Below, piece by piece: positions 10,595 to 22,026 of a stretch of 64,000 nucleotides of DNA (position 1 is its first letter; each line of letters starts with the position of its first letter). The notes below the pieces were generated by a model, which was not told the DNA's origin, searched no databases, and was given only the letters and a program-made list of their open reading frames with translations. The DNA is from Platynereis dumerilii. Lineage: Eukaryota > Annelida > Polychaeta > Phyllodocida > Nereididae. The stretch covers positions 29,467,296 to 29,531,295 of the forward strand of contig JAPTHN010000006.1 of the NCBI GenBank assembly GCA_026936325.1. Direction: 5' to 3'. The position numbers and the translations under genes were made by a program.

Positions 10595-11425
10595 ACAACA
10601 GCTGTTTCATAATCATGTTTTCGCACTTGTCCGGGTGGAACTTCATTCCCCACTTCGACTCCCAGTCCGCCAAACTGTCCATGTCTAGTTGTAGGATGAT
10701 TTGGTCTTCTTTGCTGCTTATTTAGCGATAGATGAGAAGGTCGTCGGCAAAGAGTTTGCATGGGCTTTCTATGATGGAGGGCAGATCATTAATAAAGATC
10801 AGGAACATGATCGGGCCCATGACGGTGCCCTGGGGAACCCCTGAGATGACATCGCAGTAGTCTGAAGATAGTCAACCATCACCCTTTGTGTCCTATTTTC
10901 CAGGAAAGAACAAAGCCATTTCAGCAGGCTACCTGTCACTCCACAGTATTCTGCTTTCCTTAAAAGGCGCTGGTGCGGGACCTTGTCTAATGCCTTGGAA
11001 AAATCCATGACATTCACATCATACTGCTTCCCTTCGGTGATGCCTCGAGTCAGCTCTTTAGTGAAATTTAGTAGCTGCGTTTCATATGATCTTTTACTCC
11101 TAAATCCGGGCTGGCTAGTTGTGAGGATGTTCTGTGTCTCCAGGTGCGACATGATGCTTTTAGCTACTATATGTTCTAGCAGCTTCGATGTTATAGCTGT
11201 CAGTGAGACTGGCCTGTAGTTAGCCGACTGGTATTTCTCCCCTTTTTGAAGATCGGTGTTATATCAGCTGTCCGCCATTGTGTCGGAACCTCTCCTGAGT
11301 TCACTGACTTCTGGAACAAAGCGGTGTATAAGGGGGCGAGTTTGTCCGGGCCGTCTGCTTTGTTGGTGGTGAGGTTGTCGAGAAGTTTGCTGAAGCCTTT
11401 CTCCGTTATGAAAACTGGTACATGA
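10595..11425 (-). pseudogene. LINE reverse transcriptase fragment (Jockey/CR1-like), decayed
   Basis: Minus-strand reading gives ordered RT blocks: FITEKGFSKLLDNL, NKADGPDKLAP, VPTQWRTADITPIFKKG, then [76 protein letters not shown] and the catalytic FADD box ([10 protein letters not shown]), ending near a FHPDKCE thumb motif. These are hallmarks of non-LTR reverse transcriptase. The frame is broken by a shift near 11240, another near 10855, and a TAA just after IYR. The 3' end is cut off by the 9.8-kb MITE; the endonuclease part is missing. The FADD core in place of YADD is normal for this clade. It is inactive. Confidence 0.85.
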
Positions 11426-11593
11426 AATACTTTAGTGATTGTGTAACATTTTGCATACACAGGTGGTCGCAGTGTCGAAGATGCCACGTTCACTCTCCTC
11501 CAGAATTTATATGAACATATTGACAAACCTAAACGCTTCGCTCAGATAATCTTCGTCAACTTCAGCTCAATTTTTAATACGATACAGCCGCAT
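11418..11593 (+). pseudogene. Second LINE reverse transcriptase fragment, opposite orientation
   Basis: From 11462 the plus strand encodes GGRSVEDATFTLLQNLYEHI, DKPKRFAQIIFVNFSSIFNT and IQPH, the RT palm block around the first catalytic region of a different LINE lineage (consensus DFSSAFNTIQPH; here the catalytic Asp is Asn). It begins where the minus-strand LINE ends and stops where a mariner-like terminus starts at 11594. It is a 5'- and 3'-truncated relic. Confidence 0.75.
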
Positions 11594-11960
11594 ACAGGGT
11601 GACCAAAAAAAAGTATACACTTGTGTAAATGAACTCTGCAGCTGAAAAGTAAGCAATCTTCATGAAATTACACACAGGGATGCACTTACATATTGACAAA
11701 ACACTGCTTAAGTCATTTTGTTCTAGTTGCAAAATTGACCTCACGGTGACCCTTAATGTAGATATGTCCTTGAAATATGATGTCCTTTGAAGTTTTTGTC
11801 TGTTTCTTGCATAAATGTTTCCTTTTAAGTCAGCCGTTAGGTTAACTGTCTTAAAGGAAATGCCATCATTACTTGCCGTTGTGATTTAGTTATATCGCGG
11901 GTAGTCAAGCCTTGGAGGGAACAGATTACTTCTGATCGTAATTTACCAAAACTTTAATTG
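11594..11960. mobile_element. Possible mariner-like element end
   Basis: CAGGGTGACCAAAAAAAAGT followed by ATACAC, preceded by TA, resembles termini of mariner-type elements (CAGGGTG with a CCAAAAAAGTATAC block). The opposite terminus was not found in the window, so only one end is claimed. Confidence 0.3.
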
Positions 11961-12181
11961 ACTGACAACTTTTGAGATCCTGTACTAAATGTTCAGAACA
12001 TCGTCTGTGCATCTCTAGCTGTGATATGATGTATTATTCATCCAGGTTGACTATACATTTTATCAGATTCTTTATGAATAATGAAATATATATCTCTCTG
12101 TTAGCCACCAGGGTAGTAATTGTCCAAATTCCATTAATACAATGTAAATGCTCATGAAACAAGATTTATTTTTATTTTTAC

Positions 12182-12577
12182 AGTATGTCAACTTCATTTT
12201 CTTTCTATAATTTTGTGGGAATATCAATCGTTGCAGCGGCTTCAAGAAGCTGTATTCATGAAGACTTAATAAGCGTTTGCAAATGTTGCCATGGCAATGG
12301 TCAATTCTATCAAAATTGTCACTTTTCAGAAATATTACTTCATTATGATAATACAATTAGGAAAACTCTCCAATGCAGAAAGTGGGCATTTTGTGGAAAT
12401 ATACCTCATTGTACTAATGTTCATTTGCATAAAAAATCTGACAGCATTTCATTGCTGGGGATAGCAGCCATACTGATATTTGAAAATAAAAATTTTTTTG
12501 TGAGCCAGAAAAATATTAACTTTTTGGTCATTGTCATAAAACAAATTATGTTAGACATTTGGGATTTCATTGGTTGA
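12182..12577 (+). CDS. Possible Cys-rich exon, function unknown
   Basis: A 130-codon open frame starts right after a strong acceptor-like tract (TTTATTTTTATTTTTACAG ends at about 12182). Its first half is cysteine-rich (SCIHEDLISVCKCCHGNGQF, YQNCHF, LQCRKWAFCGNIPHC), its second half hydrophobic. I do not recognise a family. No donor or partner exon is obvious, and it sits in a transposon-rich stretch, so it may be chance or part of an unrecognised element. An RNA-seq or homology search would decide. Confidence 0.2.
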   Translation, partial: SMSTSFSFYNFVGISIVAAASRSCIHEDLISVCKCCHGNGQFYQNCHFSEILLHYDNTIRKTLQCRKWAFCGNIPHCTNVHLHKKSDSISLLGIAAILIFENKNFFVSQKNINFLVIVIKQIMLDIWDFIG

Positions 12578-12599
12578 TGGTTCTGTGAAAGTACTTACA

Positions 12600-13487
12600 T
12601 AACGTAGCATTATGGCTTAGATTTTGGAAAGACTATTGGCATGGTATTCAAGGTGTCCGATGCTCCGTTTTTCATCCATGCGGACCAATTCTGAGATATG
12701 CGACTCATGATGAATGTTCATTTTCATTGGTAGAAGGTGCTGAACCAGGTTTACCATTATTGAAGAAATTCTTGCGACCATAGTATCCAGTGTGACCCTG
12801 AAACGGCCGTCCTCGGCCTCAATAGTGTCCACGCTCCAAACCTGCGATGCTGCTTTGGGCTTTGTGTAACTGGACACAGACTTGAATTGCAGCAATGTCT
12901 TGAGTACTGAACATAGACGTATGTCCATGAAACAGACGATACAGCCGGCCAACACCTTCCCCACTGGAGTTCGAAACTAACATAAGTGATTTTTCCTCCT
13001 GAAGATAACGGAGCTGGGAGACAGCAACCAACATTCAGTCATCAAGTTGTTGATGTGGGATATCCCGATCTGGTTCTAATGTTAACAGTAATTTCATAAG
13101 TTTCTCTGCATAAGCACCATAAGAGTGCACAATAGTAGCCTTAGCTTGTTCGGTTCTCTTGAGGCCACGTCGGTTATCGTCTAATTTTAAGTGATGTGGC
13201 AACTTCACCTTGTTCAAGGAGTCTTCAAGGTCCGAAATTCGGCCTGTAAATCTTCAGCATGATTCACTTTGTTCTGCCTGAAGTCTCTAGATTAGCCAAT
13301 CTGGCTGGCCAGACCACGAGGTGGGCCAACATTCAATGGATTTGGAACATGTGCCTCTGATAAATGACCTTGCCTCTTTGTAGAGCATCCTCCAGTTGTT
13401 GAAAACGTTGTTCGTTTTGCCTTTCGTTTTGAAGCTTCTTTTAACCTTTTTCACCATTTTTTCATCTGAATTTTCAGTGTCAGACAT
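12600..13487 (-). mobile_element. Gag-like fossil of a retroelement (possibly DIRS or LTR kin)
   Basis: On the minus strand, adjoining pieces read like a structural ORF: a lysine-rich start (MSDTENSDEKMVKKVKRSFK), a helical middle (RYLQEEKSLMLVSNSSGEGV, GRLYRLFHGHTSMF) and a Gly/Arg-rich end. The composition resembles gag-type proteins of DIRS or LTR elements. No enzyme domain or terminal repeat was identified. It is broken several times and looks old. Family assignment is tentative. Confidence 0.35.
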
Positions 13488-14997
13488 GTTGGTGAGAGTT
13501 CACTCGACAAAAGACACCAGGTGGCACCGTATGATTAGGATGCCACCTATAGGATATACTGGGCATAACAATGTCATGGGGCTAAATTACAATTTCAACA
13601 GATATCATAGGTTTATGATTGACATAGTAAGGGCATATTAACAAGAGATGGATGTTTGGAGATGACATCCTCCCATGCAGTACCCTGCCTACACAGTAGC
13701 CATCAGCCACTATTCCAGGCATTGACATAGTTTGCCTTCTCAGCCAATCAGCTAACGGGATTCAAAAACCCCAAGGGCATAATTTATGTGACCTTCCAAT
13801 TTGAAGACAAGGAATCTTTAAGGAGGTCATTTTGAATATTTAAACTTGCAAACCAAAAAAATAGCAATTCCTTAATGGACAACAAATGGGCTATTTTGAG
13901 TATTAGAGAGAAGATAGTGCGATAAACTCCCATGTAAAAGTAGTTTACACCATTTTGAAAACAACAGGAATGTCACATGCCAGGAATGACCAGTAGCTCA
14001 TGAATATCCAATTTTTACCCCAAATAGTTACTTTTGCAGCCTGTGTGGGCAGGGGTTGTCTTGGCAGGGTGGGGGATGAGAGATCTAAATGTGATACTTA
14101 TCTGAAATTCAAATCAAATAGTTTGTAAATATAGTGGTCGCCATGGTAACCAGTATTTTCATGCTCAGTGTACACTGCAGATTTCATATGATCTCATTGC
14201 AATGCTCGGTCAACAGCTGCGACAAAATTACTGGTAGAGTTGTGTGTATGCTTGACCTGCAATCCTGCAGCAGGAAGATTATATTCAAAGTGGGTTGAGA
14301 CCTTATTTTACCTCTTTTCTTGCCAACAACACAAATCTGCAATAGCATCGCAGAATATATCCAGCCCTATTAGATATCGCGCCACAGCATTGCAAGTCCA
14401 CTAAATACCAAGGCAGGTTGTTATAGCACCATCGTGTCCATTATCATTGTAGAAATTATTCCAGTGTGCCTTAAACGTAAATTAACTGCTCTCTCTTTGT
14501 GGGTACGAGTGATAAAAAAGAACTGTTGAGTCACTTGAGGATTGGGATGTCATCAGAATTCTATTCTCCAGATATAGGCTTTAGTCAAGGAGACATATCT
14601 CAGGTGTTACACAGGGTATGTTTACAGTTCTATTGCATATTATGATCAATGGGGTACCCCAGAATAAGAATAAGGTGGGTGCAACTCCGGCACCCTTGGG
14701 CATTCCATTCTGGCGTCCATTTTTTGATGTCACTTTTCCCTAATTTACCATTGACTACATGTCCTAGAAAAAAATTTGCATTCATTCTAAATGTCTACCG
14801 TTATGAAATCATCAGTAATACATATTATATGCAAAAAGTTAACAGACAGCTTTTCACTGCATAAAATTATCATGGTGAAGTCAAACTACTTTCAAAGGTT
14901 AGTGTGCAACATTTTTTCTAGAAGGATCTCATAATGACAAGTCCTATGATGGTTCGACATTTGATAGACTGGAAAAATTATTGAATAAAAAATTTCA
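13488..14997. other. Non-coding, nothing recognised
   Basis: AT-rich sequence with scattered short open frames. Because the fucosyltransferase reads on the minus strand, the part next to 14997 would be its 3'UTR or flank; no clear polyadenylation signal was picked out. Confidence 0.4.
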
Positions 14998-16260
14998 TCA
15001 AGCAATTACAGCTCTGTTAAATTTTTCTGGTGTAACACAGTCATTAGTATGAGACCAAAATTTATCCAAATTATTTATGGTGCGTTTTGGTGGATTTGGC
15101 TGGTTCAGAAAGGCACAGAGTCGACAAAATGAAGACTCCATTTTCTGTAGCTGTTTATAATTTCCTCTCCACTTGAAATATGAGTTGTACATTGTTTCAT
15201 TAGAAGCAACTTGTTTCAAATAACTGGCGAGGAGATGCGGAGATTTGAAATTGCGAACGTCGATGTAAGAGTCGAGAGGAAGAACTTTGGAGTAATCTCC
15301 CAACCCATAGACGATAGGAATCATTCCAACTTTTAGGGCATTCCATGGTTTCTCCGTAATGTAATCTTTGCACAATGTGTTCTCAGCTGCAAAGTAAAAC
15401 TTGTGTTCTTTTGCAAGGTCTGTGAAGCAGGATGGCCCACATGGCATATACCCAAGACATCTTCCATAGCGTTTGACAGCTATGGATTTTGCCAAGCGAG
15501 CAAAATATGCCATTCTTCCTCTGACTGCAGTGGATGTGTAGCAATTGCTTACAACCCATGCTACACTAGCTTTTGTTCCTGTGTGGAATACGAAATTCTT
15601 GTTATTTAATTCATCTATGACATCATTGTGTCGACTATAAAATGGCAACCAGATGTCAGAGTCCAACTTGAAAGTCATTGTGAGATTGAAAACACCATTG
15701 TATGGAACAAGTCCTTGACCCGTCAGACCATTTAAGGAATTTTCTTGTGACTCCAGAAGAAAATAGATCCAATATTGATGTGGTTTTCTTAATTTTGGCA
15801 GTTGGGTTACCCTACACCCTTCAGAACGCATATGACACAATATCGCATGACTGCCTTTAATTTTCCCCTTATCTCTTGTAGTGACGCAGTTCTTTACTTT
15901 GCAGTTCCGGAAAGGTTCATGGCCATATCCCTGTCCCCAATCTGGAGCATCGAAGAAACTGTTCCAATATAGTATCAATTTATCTTTTGTTTTGGTAGAA
16001 TTATTGAAACTTTCAATAAAGTTAGGTTTGACCTCAAAGTTCTTGCGTGGTGATTGACGAAGGACACTGGGTGTTCCTGATGCAACATTTTTCAGATAAT
16101 TCATTATCTCAGCAGTTTTTTTAAGCTTCACATTAACGATGAATTGCAAACCACAGATGAAGGTAAATATGATCACTGCGCCCCATCTTTTGTTGCTGAC
16201 TTTCGGTATTATCTGCTTTTGTTCCGTCATCCCCATTTGCTTTGGTCTCTGAAAAAACAT
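14998..16260 (-). CDS. Alpha-(1,3)-fucosyltransferase (GT10), type II Golgi membrane enzyme
   Basis: The likely product transfers fucose from GDP-fucose to GlcNAc of glycans in the Golgi lumen. Up to 420 residues are open without introns. Residues 26-44 (WGAVIIFTFICGLQFIVNV) are the signal anchor after a short basic cytosolic tail; a stem runs to about 92. The catalytic region follows: KLILYWN (94-100), YWIYFLLESQENS (163-175), FNLTMTFKLDSDIWLPF (191-207), VAWVVSNC (233-240), and the GT10 signature AENTLCKDYITEKPWNAL (292-309) then GMIPIVYG. Family members usually have FENS and EKLW; here AENT and EKPW are variants, but the ENxxCxDYITEK core is intact. N-glycosylation sites are NNST, NLT and NET. 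The first ATG (16258-16260) lies inside a splice-acceptor tract (ATGTTTTTTCAG before AGACC), so translation more likely starts at Met9 (16236) or Met11 (16230), after an upstream untranslated exon. The GT10 family call is secure; linkage specificity is inferred. Confidence 0.92.
   Translation of the reverse strand: MFFQRPKQMGMTEQKQIIPKVSNKRWGAVIIFTFICGLQFIVNVKLKKTAEIMNYLKNVASGTPSVLRQSPRKNFEVKPNFIESFNNSTKTKDKLILYWNSFFDAPDWGQGYGHEPFRNCKVKNCVTTRDKGKIKGSHAILCHMRSEGCRVTQLPKLRKPHQYWIYFLLESQENSLNGLTGQGLVPYNGVFNLTMTFKLDSDIWLPFYSRHNDVIDELNNKNFVFHTGTKASVAWVVSNCYTSTAVRGRMAYFARLAKSIAVKRYGRCLGYMPCGPSCFTDLAKEHKFYFAAENTLCKDYITEKPWNALKVGMIPIVYGLGDYSKVLPLDSYIDVRNFKSPHLLASYLKQVASNETMYNSYFKWRGNYKQLQKMESSFCRLCAFLNQPNPPKRTINNLDKFWSHTNDCVTPEKFNRAVIA
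16237..16260 (-). promoter_or_regulatory. Probable 3' splice site at the fucosyltransferase exon start
   Basis: Minus-strand ATGTTTTTTCAG followed by AGACCAAAGC is a good polypyrimidine tract plus AG acceptor. If used, the coding exon begins after it and the nominal first Met is intronic. Repeat sequence begins about 10-20 bp further upstream, consistent with an intron there. Confidence 0.5.
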
Positions 16261-16269
16261 CAGAAACTA

Positions 16270-16470
16270 ATCAAATATGGGCCATACTCAAATTTCAGGA
16301 CAAAGTGCCCTGGAAAATGTAGTAACGGAGTGGAGTTTTGATGCAAAAAACCTGCTTATGTAGCAATTTAAAACTTGAAAAAAATTATTTAAGTCTTATT
16401 TTCAGAAGTACTTCATCTCAGATCAATCATATTTTGCGATGCGAAGCAACCGGCTCCTACTGGAGAAATT
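16270..16470. repeat. Interspersed repeat shared with about 57662-57870 (opposite orientation)
   Basis: GGGCCATACTCAAATTTCAG, AAGTGCCCTGGAAAATGT and GTAACGGAG, then GATGCAAAAAACCT, AGCAATTTAAA and TTCAGAAGTACTT are matched on the other strand near 57.7-57.87 kb with scattered substitutions. A short relative (GAAATTTGAGAATGACCCAT) is at about 25638. This puts repeat DNA directly upstream of the fucosyltransferase exon. Confidence 0.7.
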
Positions 16471-17245
16471 TTGCTAATATTTATGACAACTCAGTAGAGC
16501 TCCCCTTCTCACCAATCTCATCCAAATTAAGCATACTGCCTCATTTGGAGTTTAACTCCCGTTGAAAAAAACTTTTGGTGGCCCACTGTTTTGCGAAAAA
16601 TATTAATAAACAAAATAAAATGGCTTGCTGTTCACGGGGTCAAGGGTCAGCTAAAGGGGTCTATGCGCATGCATATGCTTACAGTCTGCTTGGCCCACAT
16701 GGTATATACGATACAATACAATCGATATAATACAAACAATATCATACTTTTATTTAAAGCCAATTTTACATAGATTGAAACACTAGCCTTAGGCTAATTT
16801 CACCAGCTTCCTACGGACTGATATTGGTTGAAAATTAGAAACAAAGTTGTTTTCCAGACATCTGCCAAATGAATTGTGTAATACATGCATAAAAATAGAA
16901 GAACCCGCAAGGCGTGAAAGAATTTATGACATTTTGGCAGCGGGGAGAGCCAGACTTGCACATCGGGTCACAATGTATCTTGTCTCAGTCCAGTTACCTT
17001 CAAATTATGAGAAGTTTATTTCTAAGCCTTCTCATGCCTCCCCCTAAAGAAAGGCTAGGTGTGGGGCAATTTACTTCATATCAAGAGAATGGACATGCTA
17101 CTTCTTGTTTCTTTTTGGGCTACCTCAAATTCCACGGTCATTTGAATAGGGGGGGCTGATAATTCCAAAATGTTTCTGTGTGGCGTTTTTTGTGTGACCT
17201 GGACCTAGTTAGGCAACACGGTTGCCTCCGTTTGTCAATATAAGC
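16471..17245. other. Non-coding, nothing recognised
   Basis: There is a GGGGGGG tract near 17150 and short open frames without family features. Confidence 0.4.
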
Positions 17246-19930
17246 CGAAAACCCATATGGACGGAGCCTTTGAAGGTTGACGCGAAGGAATAATGACGAA
17301 AATTACCAAAAAAAATCATATCTCGAGAACTATTGGTCTTAGAGACTTGTGAATAGGCTCAAATTAACCGGAATCCTCACTTTTATATCAGTGTTTCGTA
17401 GTAACTATAGGCCTAAGTGCAATACTTTTTTTGTTATTGGACAAAAACTGTTTTTTTTGGCTCTTTTCCAACAGTATACAAGCGTAAACTCGCATTGCAG
17501 ACTATGTGTGTAGTGTTAGAGCCTAAATAATTGCAAAAATTGCTCAATCTATGTTTACATTTAATATATATATGCATTTGACAGTTCTATTCCATATTAT
17601 CAATTACTGAATCATACTATACCAAGTTGTTGTATACCGTGCATAGATTATGCCTAAATTGATTTGATCAGCGAGATACTTGATTTACTTATGACAATAA
17701 CATTAATATTTAGTTTCATATAACTGCGTGGTACTCTGTGTGCAGCTATCTTAAAAGTCTTGAGGTTCACTGACAAGATCTTTGACAAGCTTATAAAACA
17801 AGTGACATTCACAACACCGTAATAATTCTATTTCACATGTGAGACAGCAGTAATGCCAGGACAGCATAAATAATGAATCTATTAATACTAAAAGTCCAAT
17901 ACTGGAAAATGACATCCCTGATGGACAAGTTACTCTAAAATTCATTGTTAATCACATCCATTTGTTTCCTATGCTCATCTTGCAGTAACAGGGGCGTCAG
18001 TTTCATTTTAATGTGGTGGGGCAAGTAGCCGTCACATCTTCGTGGAAGATGTCAGGGGAAAAATTATATATTTTTTTGATTCAGAAACATGTATACTTTG
18101 GTCAAAAAGTGGTGGGGCAAATGCAAATGCCCAACCAGCCCCACCTACAATGACGCCACTGTGCATTAATGATATATTATAACAAGAAAATAGAGGATTT
18201 TTCAAGAAGTCTTAAGAGAAACAAGAAGATTAGACAGGATCTAATCATTTTTAACAGTAGTATGACTAAACAAAACAACTTTACAATGTATTGACTCTGC
18301 CTGACATCTTAATGCACAAAAATTTTATCAGGAATATTGGTCCATACCCTCAAATTTGGGTTTGCATATAGCTCTGAAAATCGAGTAAGCTGTTTCTCTG
18401 AGGAGAGAAAGATTAAGCTGAAACATCTACCTCTGCCAAGTGACCTTGTGCCAATCCCAGGGACTTCTTAAAAAATACACTTCTTTCTCCAACACCCCCG
18501 TGCTTAATTCTGTTGTGAATGCCTTAAGTGACATTGAATTCCCCAGCATCTTGTGACTGAGCACTTTGTTTTTAGCACTCTTTATCTTGTTGAACTAACT
18601 GACTTTGGACCAATGAACAGGCAACCAAAGAAAAGCAAAAGTTACACAGACAACATGTGACAAAAGATGACCAGGAAGTACTACTTGAGGAGAACAAGTC
18701 AATCAATTTCTTGTTCAGAAACAATTTCAGGCATGAAACTGGGATGTTGAGAATCTTTCTTCTCTAACAAGTTAGCCATGCAAGTCAATAGAGATGTTGA
18801 CAATCTCTGTAAAGTAGCAAAAACTAAAAATTAAAAAAAAAAGTTTTATTTGTCAGGTTAGGTTATTTATTTAGTCAAATCAAGTCTGTTTGAAAAATGG
18901 CTACACTTTAAAGTGGATGTGGCTGCACAGTAGAGAAACATTTTACACATACGTATAGAATAATAGACAGATTGTAAAATTTGAGATACAACATGCCAAA
19001 AATACAAAATTTCTCAATTCCTAGAATTTGTAACATGTTTCTACAGAAGGTGGAATAATCATAAGTCTTTTTTTGTGAACGGGAACTAAATATTTCTGCT
19101 TACCAATATTAGGTTGCAAATTCAAGATCACTTTTGTATATCAGAATATCTGATCCATCACCACCATAAGAAGCCACACAAATGTCTCACTGAATACTTA
19201 AGACTTACACATTCACAGCTTCAAATTTAAAATGCTGCTTCAGTTTGCAAAACCTGTCAGTGTCCTCTCGGTAAGAAAAGAAACAAACCAAAAAGTAATA
19301 TTACAAATATAGTGAAATGTGCTGTCCCTAGCAGACTCCTTACATTTTCTTACATGAAAATTGGTGAACAAAATGAGGCCTACTTTTCTTCACCAAACAC
19401 ACACTTACTTTAAAATATGAGGAAATGACTGAAGACAAATAAATCCCAAGTCATTATAGTGCTGACGAAGATAAAACCAGAACACATACATCACCTAAGA
19501 CAAAGATAGACACTGTTACACAGCAAGACTGATTTGGCTAAAACTGCAACATCAATCTTCAATGTTTAGGATGATACTTTAATTTTTGGATGATAGAGCA
19601 AGTGGAGCAGAAATTTTTTAAAGCTAACATTCTTCAAATTCAGCCTATAAAGTTCCTAAAAAATCGAAATATAAGGTTTTGCACAAAATCAAGGTTTTTT
19701 TGGCTATATCTTAAAAACTAAGGCAGATAGGCATATATTTACTATGAAATAGGCATATATTTACTATGAAAGACGAATATAAACTTAGGGATTGCGAATA
19801 ATTTGAGCCTATTTTGAAGTCTGTATGTGCATTCGTTCTCGAGATATGGCATTTTCGGGTAATTTTGCAGTCGGCACAAAAGCCATTATCTTCAAAGCCT
19901 CCGTCCATATGGGTTTTTAAAACCAAATAA
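17246..19930. mobile_element. Unclassified element with inverted arms of about 240 bp
   Basis: AAAACCCATATGGACGGAG near 17248 is mirrored by CTCCGTCCATATGGGTTTT near 19900, with continuing homology inward (ATATCTCGAGAAC versus GTTCTCGAGATAT, AATAGGCTCAAATTA versus AATTTGAGCCTATTTT). The arms fade near 17480 and 19670. The roughly 2.2-kb middle has no recognisable protein and carries a hAT MITE at 17989. Within the right arm a 22-bp stretch (GCATATATTTACTATGAA) is tandemly doubled near 19730-19770. The element is possibly a non-autonomous DNA transposon. Confidence 0.5.
17989..18161. mobile_element. hAT MITE (173 bp)
   Basis: The termini are CAGGGGCGTCA and TGACGCCACTG, with GTGGGGC blocks inside both ends. 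The flanks TGCAGTAA (17981-17988) and TGCATTAA (18162-18169) are an 8-bp target duplication with one mismatch. Confidence 0.8.
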
Positions 19931-20082
19931 TGCGATTGAGGTACCTTTGGGTTTTTTTTACCTATATTTTCATATTCCATCCACACAGGTATGATTTTCT
20001 GAAACTTTTAAAATAACACCCACAGACAAAGCTACCTTCAACCAGATAAGCTTTTCCACCTTCTTTGATATACTGTACTAAA

Positions 20083-21047
20083 CACTGTGTACCAACCAAG
20101 TGACCCAATTAAGGATTTTCTTTGTGTACATTTTGCTAGTTTTCATGTATTGAGCAAGCAACAAACGTTGCCATATAGCCAGTATGCTGTCTTATAGTAT
20201 AAACAATACACATACAAAATTTGGAATCAATAAATTGAGTTTTCTGGGAGATTGGGCAGTTTTAGTAAATTTTAGTGCAATTTTTACTAGAATCACCAAA
20301 TCGTTTGATTGCTAAATATTTAAAGCTTTAAATTTCACATCAAATTTCTGGTACATAAATAACGCATACTGGCTATGTTATATTATAATTAAACTAGAAT
20401 TTACCCATTATTAAACAATGTTAAAGGCAGGTTACAATGGGGAAAAAAGCAACTGAATAAGGAAATGAGACAAAGCAACAAAGAAGAAGAGTTTGCATTT
20501 TTGTGATGCAGCTGAAAGAAATGTAATTTTGGAGTGGACCACCAGGTGTGCTGCAGTGCAACTTCATGAATATTTATGGCAGTATTAGTTTGGTATGAAA
20601 TGGGTTAAAGTGCATTAAAAAGGGCAAAGATAGTGAAATAATAAGGCTTTGGTAGCGGTTTAGAGGCTGACAAAGTATTACTGGTGTAGTAGCCGTATTG
20701 AAAGCAGGAGAAGACATTTGCGAGAAGAATTTCATGGCTGGTTTAAGAGTTTGGTTTAAGAGATGCATGCACTCCTGGTGGCGATTTTGAAATGGAGTAG
20801 AAATTTGAAATAAAAGAGGAGTCAGAGGGGTATATGCTCCTCACAGAAAGACAGGGCAGAAAAAGAAGGATAGGTGGAAAGTTGGGGTTAGTGGGATGCT
20901 CAGAAAAGGCGTGTTTAGGTAAGCAAGCACTGAGCATGTCAGCCAAGATGTAACTGCAATATTACCCGGAGGGATTGGTTTCTGGTCTAAAATTTAAGAT
21001 TTTATGATTAACTAGGTCGCTTCGCATAGAGCAAACGGCACACAGTG
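20083..21047. mobile_element. Chapaev/CACTA-like MITE, long copy
   Basis: The ends are CACTGTGTACC and GGCACACAGTG, flanked by a perfect 4-bp duplication TAAA (20079-20082, 21048-21051). CAC...GTG termini with 4-bp duplications fit Chapaev-type elements. Its outer parts match, inverted, the 391-bp copy at 38931-39321 (ATAGCCAGTATGCTG blocks, TTTAAATATTTAGCAATCAA, GCGAAGCGACCTAGTTAATC). It carries about 560 bp extra (about 20405-20965), a purine-rich stretch absent from the short copy. Confidence 0.7.
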
Positions 21048-21424
21048 TAAATGTTCAGGTAAAGTTTAACTGTCACAGGCCAATTTAGAAGCGAGAGTTA
21101 CTTACATGAAATTATCATGTGCAACACTCAAATGTGCTCATTCAAGGAACAAGTGGCACCACCTATATTTCACACTAAATGTAGCATTGCTGTATTCAAT
21201 GCAATGAGATCACTTCACACTTCATTCACAGAAACTCAGCTTAACATACATACTTTATGTCAATCTGTTATATATTTCATGTCAATAATATATAGGCTGC
21301 TAAAAGTACTTCAAAGTCAAATTACAAGGTAAACCAATGAAATTGGATTTAATTTATTCTTTGTTCTGCATTTAAAATACAGAAGAAAAACTGGGAAAAA
21401 AGGAAAAAGAAAGGCTGGTAGATA

Positions 21425-21633
21425 AACAGATATGTAGCTATAGATGGACAGACACTTTAGACAGATAGACAGAAAGATAGATAGATTATAGATAGATATA
21501 TAGATAGATAGGTAGATACATAGTCAGATACATAGATAGATAATAATTATACATAAATAATAGGCAGATAATAGATAGATGCTAGATGGCTAGAAAGATG
21601 GATAGATATTAGATGACAGATATAGATGATGTA
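21425..21633. repeat. GATA-type microsatellite, left part
   Basis: Imperfect (GATA)n with AGAT, AGAC and AGGT variants. It resumes at 25084 beyond the foldback element, so one microsatellite was split by the insertion. Confidence 0.85.
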
Positions 21634-22026
21634 CACTCTTGCTCATAAATTTGGAATATATATGTATGCGCATGTCAAAAAGGTGGTTAGAAATTTAGTA
21701 ACACCATTTCGTGATGGAAGCTTCCAACAATTTTTTAAGATAAATATGGGTCCATTCAACATCACAAAGTGAACATTTTATGAAATTTAATAAATTCTTG
21801 AAAACTGGGCTCAACAATGGAAATAATGAAAAAACAATAATATTCTAGATTTTTGAAGGATTGAAATCACATGAAATGTTGATGATACATAAAAATAATA
21901 ATGAATGTAAGAATAATTAGGGTCAAAATGAGTTAGTGAATATTTGAAATAATTACTCTCCAGGGGTAATCAGGACTTTGATCTGAATGGCATACCCCAT
22001 TTTTTCGTGATTTGAGAATTTCTTAT

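Noticed and set aside
10513-10761. 82-codon minus-strand frame
   Set aside because: It crosses the boundary between the MITE and the LINE remnant and is an out-of-frame shadow of the reverse transcriptase.
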